NCBI GenBank assembly: GCA_025331435.1
Contig: JAIWNI010000129.1
Coordinates: forward strand, 1 to 64,000
Reading direction: 5' to 3'
Origin: Choanephora cucurbitarum
Lineage: Eukaryota; Mucoromycota; Mucoromycetes; Mucorales; Choanephoraceae
DNA length: 64,000 bases
Numbering within the stretch: position 1 is the stretch's first letter; each line of letters opens with the position of its first letter. Below are positions 57,543-64,000 of this stretch, in pieces. A program made the translations under genes and the position numbers. The notes beneath the pieces were generated by a model that saw only the letters and a list, made by a program, of their open reading frames with translations, was not told the origin of the DNA and did not search any database.

Positions 57543-58620
57543 TTATTCTAATTTTATGTGATATAAGCTGTTAGTTGTAAAGTCCATAATCATGTACGCA
57601 CAACTAATTTCGTTATCGTCATATTTTGGCTTTGTGCCGTACAAGTCCTCTGCAATAAATAAAACTCCTACCGCAGGAACAAGAGAAAAGCGAAGAGTGT
57701 CATTGAAATTTTGATCTGATTTCAATTTTGCCTTTCTTAATACCTATCTATAAATCAGGTTTGCCCCATCAGCTCCCTAGTATCCTGGCTAAATAAAGAG
57801 TCTAGAGTTCTGCAATTAGTTATTAATGAGACCAAAAATACCAAAAAAATGCTTGTCTTGGAAGCAACAACTAAGTGCCGATAGGTTTGCACGAATCCCT
57901 CCTCCTTGATTCTGGACACAAAGTTCTCGTATGAATTATACATCAATTTGGCTAGACCGCTTTCATCATCTTGTTCTATAAGCTCAAACATCCGGTTATC
58001 CTGTCATCTATGTCTTCAAGGCTGCTGTTCTCCAAAAGATCGACAGGGTGGTTCATTTCTTTTAATTTTCTTGAAGGTCATGCATTGCATGAACCTTACA
58101 GTAGGTCAAAGCAGCATTTGCTAGGTGTTTTTGCTTGGATTTCAAATATTTGAACGGTCTTTCTTTTTCATTCAGGTATTTTTGATGTTCGAGTTGCATC
58201 AACAATTGAAGAACTTCACCTTCGAAATCCGATCCATAGAAATCGCATTGAGGATTAATGTTAGTGTAGTCTTCGATTATGGAATCGCACTTGCATGGAG
58301 GTAAGATAACTTTTTCAAGTTCTTTTCTTTTTGGAATTTTGAATGTTGTTGGTTCTTGCCATGAAGGGTATCAATTCCTGCATACATAGCAATTTTTTGT
58401 GCTTGTTGTGGTGGTTGTGGTGGTTGTGGTGGTTGTGTTGAGTTAATGGTACCGAGACGGGTATCAATTCCAACACACTCGGTACACTTATTAATTTTAT
58501 TTGGTAATTGCGGCTCGTAAAGTGATTGCCATGAAGCAAAGTTGGCTTCAGAACAATACTGGTTGTTGTATAAAACAACAGAATTATATGTTATCTCCCT
58601 CTACCTTGACTCAGAAAGTG
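57543..58620 (-). pseudogene. Unidentified decayed coding region, possibly transposon
   Basis: Several minus-strand stretches read as protein but in different frames: CSEANFASWQSLYEPQLPNK with KCTECVGIDTRLG, then PPCKCDSIIEDYTNINPQCD and GEVLQLLMQLEHQKYL, then MFELIEQDDESGLAKLMYNS with FVSRIKEEGFVQTYRHLV. A (CAACCACCA)n minisatellite at 58404-58440 codes a Gln-Pro run, and the phrase GIDT occurs on both sides of it. The CxxC and CKC groups suggest a metal-binding N-terminus. I cannot identify the family. At least two frameshifts or stops prevent a single product. Confidence 0.45.
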
Positions 58621-59299
58621 AATAAATATCTTAGAGAGCAATACATTTGAGTGTTTCATATGATAACCAAGTCTTCACTGCTTATTTGGCAGGAGATTTT
58701 GTATTACTCCTGAATTCAAGATGTCATGTGTTTGATCTGAATTGATGTTATTTAAGGTCTTATCTGAACCCAAAAGGAACACTGAAGATGTTTTATTTGT
58801 ATAGCAATGCAAGAGTCATAAAGTCGGCTTGCTATAAATAACTGCTTAGAGATAGACAATACAAGATGTGATTGAAGATCAGACATTGTGCATCATGGAC
58901 CAAGTCTTTTCTCATCACCAAATCAAAGAATATAAATAGAGGCATATTTTGTTAGCTAAAGAAAGATCGCTTAGTTTTTACTTAATAAACTTAATTGAGT
59001 ATTAGTTGTACTTTTCTGGTTTTTTTATTATTGCCTCTGATAAACACCTACCCATACAACACTGGTAGTTGTTGAAAATTGTTTCAGGCCAAGGGCTTCC
59101 AGGTTGAAGTACGAGCTGGTAATAGTGATTGAGAGATTAACTCCTGTTTTCAAACTGATGCAAAGCTAATACTACAGGAGAGTTACTATTTTGCATACAA
59201 TCAGGGAAGAATGTTACGCTTGTTGCCTTCGAAAAAAAAACAACTGGCCTTTGATAGGCATTGCTTATCAAATAGCCTAATGAGTAGTTATGTATATGC
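58621..59299. other. Intergenic, no gene seen
   Basis: About 680 bp of AT-rich sequence between two remnant regions. No open frame of note, and no obvious Helitron terminus (CTRR preceded by a hairpin) that I could defend. Confidence 0.45.
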
Positions 59300-60290
59300 T
59301 TAAATCATAAAGTTCAATATAAGTTTATCTGTTGAGGTCATTTGCATATAGTGTTGAATGCCACAAGGGCTATCATTAGATTCTAAGCTCACACTTAAGG
59401 AGTCAAACCATTCAACAGATTGATAGCAGGCATACTTCAAATATAACGCTCTGTTTGAATTCAATGTTGTTAACAGAGTTTTTCTCACACTTTGCCATCC
59501 TTCTTCTCCAAGCCCAACAGCTGCAGCAACAGTACGAAAGCCGGAGTTTCCATTTGGCACTACATATTTCCATCCAACGACATTTTCAATCATGTTGAAT
59601 AGAATCGATTGGCGGATTGGTGAAGGCAATGGAGACCCATTTGCACTTGTAATTCCAGCTGCATTACAATATTGTTAGATCTACTATCGGTAATATCTAC
59701 ATGAAGCTCTACAATACCTTTGATTGCCTAGTGGTTTTTTTTTTTTTTTTTGCGATTTCAACGTTCTTCTTTACTACCTACTTCTGTCTCATTTGATCTC
59801 TTTCAAATTTGAGAGGATCCCTCTTATTGGTCTTCTCAAATACTTTATCATCTAGAGTTATGTCAATGCAAGCTTAACATATGCAATCAAAAACGTACCT
59901 ATGCTCTTTAATTGGGAACTAGGTTTGAGAATGGGTTGAGAGTTTGATTTCTTAGACTCATTGTACCATTCTTCAATCTGCTTGACAATATACATCTTGC
60001 GGCTTTTGTCGTCACAAGTGTTCAAAACATGTTCCAGTTTGTAGAGGGCGCTGGCCACTAAGGAATTCACATCTTGAGTGCTAATACCTGCCGAATCAGT
60101 TAGTTGGCTTTCTGTCACGGCTGGACACTTGTCTTCCACCTCCTTGTCTACGATGCAAGAAACGAACCAACGACTATCAACTAATTGCAACCTGATAGGC
60201 ATGTTGGAACTTACAGCATCAAATTTGTGTTGGCAAGGAGGCTTGTAGATACTTCTAAATCTTCCACTGCACACCTTTTGCCTGCCATTT
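59300..60290 (-). pseudogene. C-terminal transposase fragment: SWIM-like finger plus OTU-like domain
   Basis: The first part (59858-60274) reads CSGRFRSIYKPPCQHKFDAV followed by MPIRLQLVDSRWF, the layout of the SWIM-type zinc finger at the end of MULE/FAR1-like transposases. The second (59300-59629) reads NVVGWKYVVPNGNSGFRTVA, GEEGWQSVRKTLLTTLN and MTSTDKLIL, matching OTU-like cysteine protease domains often attached to such transposases (usual text GDGNCGFR). Here the catalytic Cys is Ser and the preceding Asp is missing. The 230 bp between the parts are not coding. Family assignment is from motif layout only. Confidence 0.6.
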
Positions 60291-61640
60291 TTGAGCTTTG
60301 TTGATAGTCATTGCAAAAGAAAGTTTTACAGGAAATTGAAAACAACTGAATTGAATAGCGTCATTAGAGTCAGTGATAAACTTGATGCGTGGAATGCATA
60401 TTACAGAGCCTACAAATGCGCCCGTTCCAATAATTGCTTCAATGACATGTTGCAATAATGATTTGACTACCAATCGAGTACCATTGCACAAACCATTCGT
60501 GGCGTCTAAGTTTTTAAGAAGCATGATGGGCGAACCAGCCTTTAACTTGAGCTCATGGGGAGAAATGGATCCATTTTGAATCAGGTAAAGCAATTCAACT
60601 GGATACTCCATGTTTTGCTCATTATTGAGAAGTTCATCAACACTGAGGTAAGTTTTTAATTCTCCAGGAAATCGTTGAATCAAGAGATGATTGATTTCAG
60701 CAACAAAAGAATTAGTAGGAGTAAGAATTGCTGATTTGATCAGACTCTGAGGATTTGTGTGGGGAGTATTCTCACTGGATGATATCTCTGGATAAATTGC
60801 AGGCAGAAGGTTTAAAAGGTTATCGCCTTGGATAAGCATTGAATCTGGGATTTTGATACACTCAGTGTCAATAATTCGGTTTCTGGTAAAACCCGGTATT
60901 CTTAAGGTTTCCATAGATCCGTTACCAATCGCCAGTAGCATATCTGCAAACTGTTGTAGTTCTTCAGATAAACGAATATCATTATTCATTTGAGCTTGTT
61001 GAACTCCCATGTTAATTTGGAGCTTCATTAGAGAAAAAGATGGCCATAAGAAAGATCGGTTGATGCATTGATTTACAATGCTTGATCTGTTGCCTCGTTT
61101 GACCACAGGAAGTACTTGTCTAAAATTGCCACCAAAAAGCATAAGTCGACCACCAAATGGAACATTAGACAGGGCTTCGTTTGTTCTACTGAAGATGTCT
61201 TTGAAGGTACGATCGATAGTTTCAAGTGTTGATTTGTTGATCATAGACGATTCATCCCATATGATTAATTTTGTTTTCTTCAGCAATTCAGCTGTTGAAG
61301 ATTGAGGTTTGTCATCACAGAAAGTGGTCAATGATGTTCCCAAGGGTATTTTAAACATGGAGTATGCAGTTCTACCACCTTCCAAAAGCAAAGCAGCTGT
61401 ATCACTGGATGCAACAGCTAAGGTGTAGCCATCGTTGGCAGATCTAACAGCTTTTAAAAGGGTGTTAAACAGGTAGGTCTTACCGGTACCTCCTGGACCA
61501 TCAACAAAAAAATCTAGAATATTCTGTTGATTGGTAGCTGTCCCTTTTGACACATCGCATGATGGCATCGAAGACTTGACGTTGATCATTGTTTAATCTA
61601 ACAATATCCTCAGAGACAGAACTTTGCTGAACAAACATGT
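60255..61640 (-). pseudogene. Helitron Pif1-like helicase domain, truncated
   Basis: After SVSEDIVRLNNDQRQVFDAI the frame shifts near 61580. The long frame then has Walker A in DGPGGTGKTYLF, the motif KIPLGT, Walker B in KLIIWDESSM, GGRLMLFGGNFRQVLPVVKR and ending SFAMTINKAQ. A complete helicase would continue into the QGQTL and VALSR motifs; these are absent. The helicase would unwind DNA during rolling-circle movement. Confidence 0.85.
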
Positions 61641-61650
61641 TTAGTCTATC

Positions 61651-63978
61651 TTATTCTCGAATCAAGCGACTGACACCTGCGTTAGCATAATGACTTCTTG
61701 TATCGGTTGTTGGCAGCACAAATCCGGGATAGCGAATTAAGCTTGGTTCATGTTGTGTGGCTAAAATATCATCGATATCAAGCAATGCATTATTGTAAGC
61801 TGTTTTAGAGATACTGTTTAGAACCGAATCAAAACATGGATCATTTCTAAGTTGATGAAAATAGTCTTCTGATAACTCATTTGGAAATTCCAGCCAAAGT
61901 TGATAAGGATCAGATGGCGTACAGAAAATTAACAAAATTGTAAATAGTCTTCAAAGACTAACAGGGGGTTTGAATTTGAGCAGCCTCTTCTAAACATCAA
62001 CTCCATTGATTATCAGACTCAAGTAAGTGTAGAGCACGGTAGGCTTCTTGAAAAGTTGAGTAAACAATACCATCCACTGTTCTTAAATGAGCAAATGAAG
62101 TAGCACCAGAAACATGGTGGAGTCGCATTCGCAAATGATACAGTTCAGTTTGTTTAGGAGACACTGCATAGATTCTACCAATTGTTTCATCAAAGCCACG
62201 AACACGTTTTTCCCATCTTCTTAGTTCCTTTTCATCATGCCAGACATACTCTTCTGGGAAGTTGGGATACATATTTGATCTTGCATTAGGATCACTTGCA
62301 TTTGTTTTACACCAACTTGTAAGAGTGCTCTCTTGGATGGATGTGCATTGAAGCACATTGAAAATATCATCATCCTCGCTGAAATAGACAGGCTCTTCGC
62401 CTTCTAGGTGAATAGCAAGTCTCTGGTGGGATGATGATTCCTTATGCATAGGAAAGGAGAATAATCTCCAGCAAGCTTCGGGTGCAGATACGTATCTTGC
62501 ATCAACGAATGACTTGATCTCGTCGTTTTGTTCAACAGACATAGATGCACGATCATGACCTTTATACACATATTTGTAGACGTACTTGACATTATTGATA
62601 GAAGAGCATAGCTCGACATTGATGTGTGCATCATACTTTGAACAAAGGTATAAGTTGTGAGGTATGTCCATTGATGATTTGGGGATTGATGATCCATTGT
62701 TGCGTCTTCTATAGATAAGATAGCCTCCATTGAGATTGACAGTTGTTTCTTCACAGAATTCCTTGGGGTACCCTTTCGTACACCCTTTCTCTGCATCCAT
62801 ACAGACAGCGTTAGAATTCAGGACTCCACATGGATCATAAACCATATGTTTGGTAACTGTTTCAAATGCTAAAAAAAAGCATTAGGATCGGGAATCTCAG
62901 CAGGTACAATCTTATCATAATCCTCGATGGTTTGTGGTTTGTCAGAAGGATCAACGATCAAGAGAAGGTGTGCATGAGGCAAGCCTCGCTTTTGAAACTC
63001 AATGGTATAAACGAACGCAATGGCTTTACCTAAGACATGCTTTTTTGTCAAATCATCTAGAAGTTCTCGAAGCTTAAAGTTGAAGACTCTAGATCAAAGA
63101 TCGGGTTGATCTGAAGCTTTTTGATGAAATAACAACTCTCGTTGGATTTCGGGCCACTTAGTGTTACATGTGAAAGTAATGAAGTAGTCGGGTTTACCGA
63201 ATTTTCTAACGATACTAAGGGCATCCTGATAAAGTTGAGCCATGTGTCGTGGACCACCAATAAACGAAGATGGCAATATAACTCTTTTGCCAATGTTTGC
63301 CAAACTTTGAGGATCAGCCGAGTTGACATAATCGTTGACATGGACAGCATCTTGCAAACCTTGATAGGCTTCACATCTTAGCTTTTTCTGGTTCAAACGA
63401 ATGTATGGCAATCGATTTTGTTTCATTTTAGCATAATTGTCAACAATATACTGCTGAAAGAGATTGCCAAAGGAGTGCAATATATGGTTGTCATTTGATC
63501 TATACATCAATCAAAAGCTGTAAAACTCCATGACGGTTATCTTATGGTTGCCAGAGGTACTCTTGGTGTTGATACTCCATCCAGGTTCACCCGAAGGAAA
63601 CAAAAGAACATAGTGTAATGGGTCGTAGAACGGATTGGACTTATTAACTCTAGTAAGTGAATCGTCTTGACAACGAACAAACATGTCTCTTGAGTTAAGA
63701 GTGTCATCATCGTTTTCATCACCAATTATAATAGTGGCTACTTCAGATCCATGAGTTGAACGATTATAGTGTCTATACTTTCTGGCAAAGTTCAGTCTTC
63801 TTCTTCGATGGAGTGGGTTCAAGTAAGGCTTCTCTTGTGTCACACGGGTTCTGTACCTCATTCTATGCATTGTATGTCGGACGATATCACGATGCACCTT
63901 GACGGGCAAAGAAGAAGTCAACTTGGTCAAAGCTGCTCTACTGTTGAGCATGATGGTCCTCTTCAGAACCCTCATCAA
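61651..63978 (-). pseudogene. Helitron Rep region with HUH nuclease, multiple stops
   Basis: From the window end inward: YDPLHYVLLFPSGEPGW, TGA at 63511-63513, LQDAVHVNDY, PSSFIGGPRHMAQLYQDALS and TFTCNTKWPEI. After a TGA at 63094-63096 comes the HUH nuclease block EFQKRGLPHAHLL. A frameshift in a T-run near 62870 leads to MVYDPCGVLNSNAVC, KYVYKYVYKGHDRASM and SGATSFAHLRTVDG. A TGA at 61997-61999, another frameshift with TGA near 61,945, then FCTPSDPYQLWLEFPNEL and a TAA at 61651-61653 follow. The order agrees with known Helitrons and the lesions exclude activity. Confidence 0.85.
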
Positions 63979-64000
63979 CCTTGATGCCAGTTTTGTAGAT

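Larger units (their letters stand above)
60255..64000 (-). mobile_element. Degenerate Helitron (Rep-helicase), continues past the window
   Basis: The minus strand encodes the C-terminal two thirds of a Helitron RepHel protein: Helitron N-domain blocks, the HUH nuclease and a Pif1-type helicase. Helitrons move as rolling-circle DNA transposons. At least seven lesions are visible. The 5' end lies beyond 64000 and the 3' end (CTRR with hairpin) is not identified. The helicase stops short of its last motif at about 60,280, where unrelated transposase sequence begins. Confidence 0.85.

Overview
The window is nuclear DNA of a filamentous fungus, most likely an early-diverging mould of the Mucorales/Mucoromycotina. 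The evidence is an AT-rich sequence, genes with many short (about 45-90 nt) GT-AG introns, clear fungal orthologues (RAX2, FAR11/STRIP, SKN7-type regulator, ELP1, RPB1 with a canonical YSPTSPS tail) and decayed DIRS-like and Helitron elements. I cannot name the species. I see no rRNA, tRNA, CRISPR array or bacterial-style operon. I rebuilt gene models by joining exons at splice sites and by matching conserved family motifs, so the coordinates given are CDS start to stop including introns.

Layout. 0.4-3.3 kb (-): a STRIPAK scaffold subunit (FAR11/STRIP). 3.3-8 kb: gene-poor sequence with one small zinc-ribbon gene. 8.0-11.3 kb (+): an unknown, probably nuclear, low-complexity protein followed by a CDK1-like kinase with unusual motifs. 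11.3-13.7 kb: empty. 13.7-24.4 kb: RAX2 (+), threonine synthase (-) and the Elongator subunit ELP1 (-). 24.4-26.6 kb: largely empty, with a frameshifted small secreted-protein candidate. 26.6-34.8 kb (+): RPB1, an F-box protein and OST2/DAD1. 35.9-51.3 kb: a dense gene block holding TFG2, ARP4, SKN7, IPI1, BOL1, a ribosomal-L1-domain protein, RPB8, VPS2, a CDC25/ACR2-type rhodanese, MED4 and a CDK10-type kinase. 51.5-64 kb: a transposon graveyard containing a DIRS-like retroelement, a tandemly duplicated short repeat, unidentified remnants, a SWIM/OTU transposase fragment and the 3' part of a Helitron that runs off the window.

How the genes relate. Many of them serve transcription: RPB1, RPB8, TFG2, MED4, ARP4 and SKN7, with ELP1 and CDK10 nearby in function. 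IPI1, the L1-domain protein and RPB8 serve ribosome production. FAR11, RAX2 and the CDK1-like kinase serve polarity and cell-cycle control. They are independent eukaryotic genes, not an operon. Three convergent pairs have stop codons only 7-23 nt apart, and one divergent pair shares a 149-bp interval.

I found no convincing wholly new system. The items most worth a second look are the 26-heptad homogenised RPB1 tail, a start-codon-only exon in VPS2, GC-AG introns, the odd CDK1-like kinase, the perfect 212-bp repeat at 56.7-57.1 kb, and the Helitron/SWIM-OTU chimera with repeated TGA lesions.
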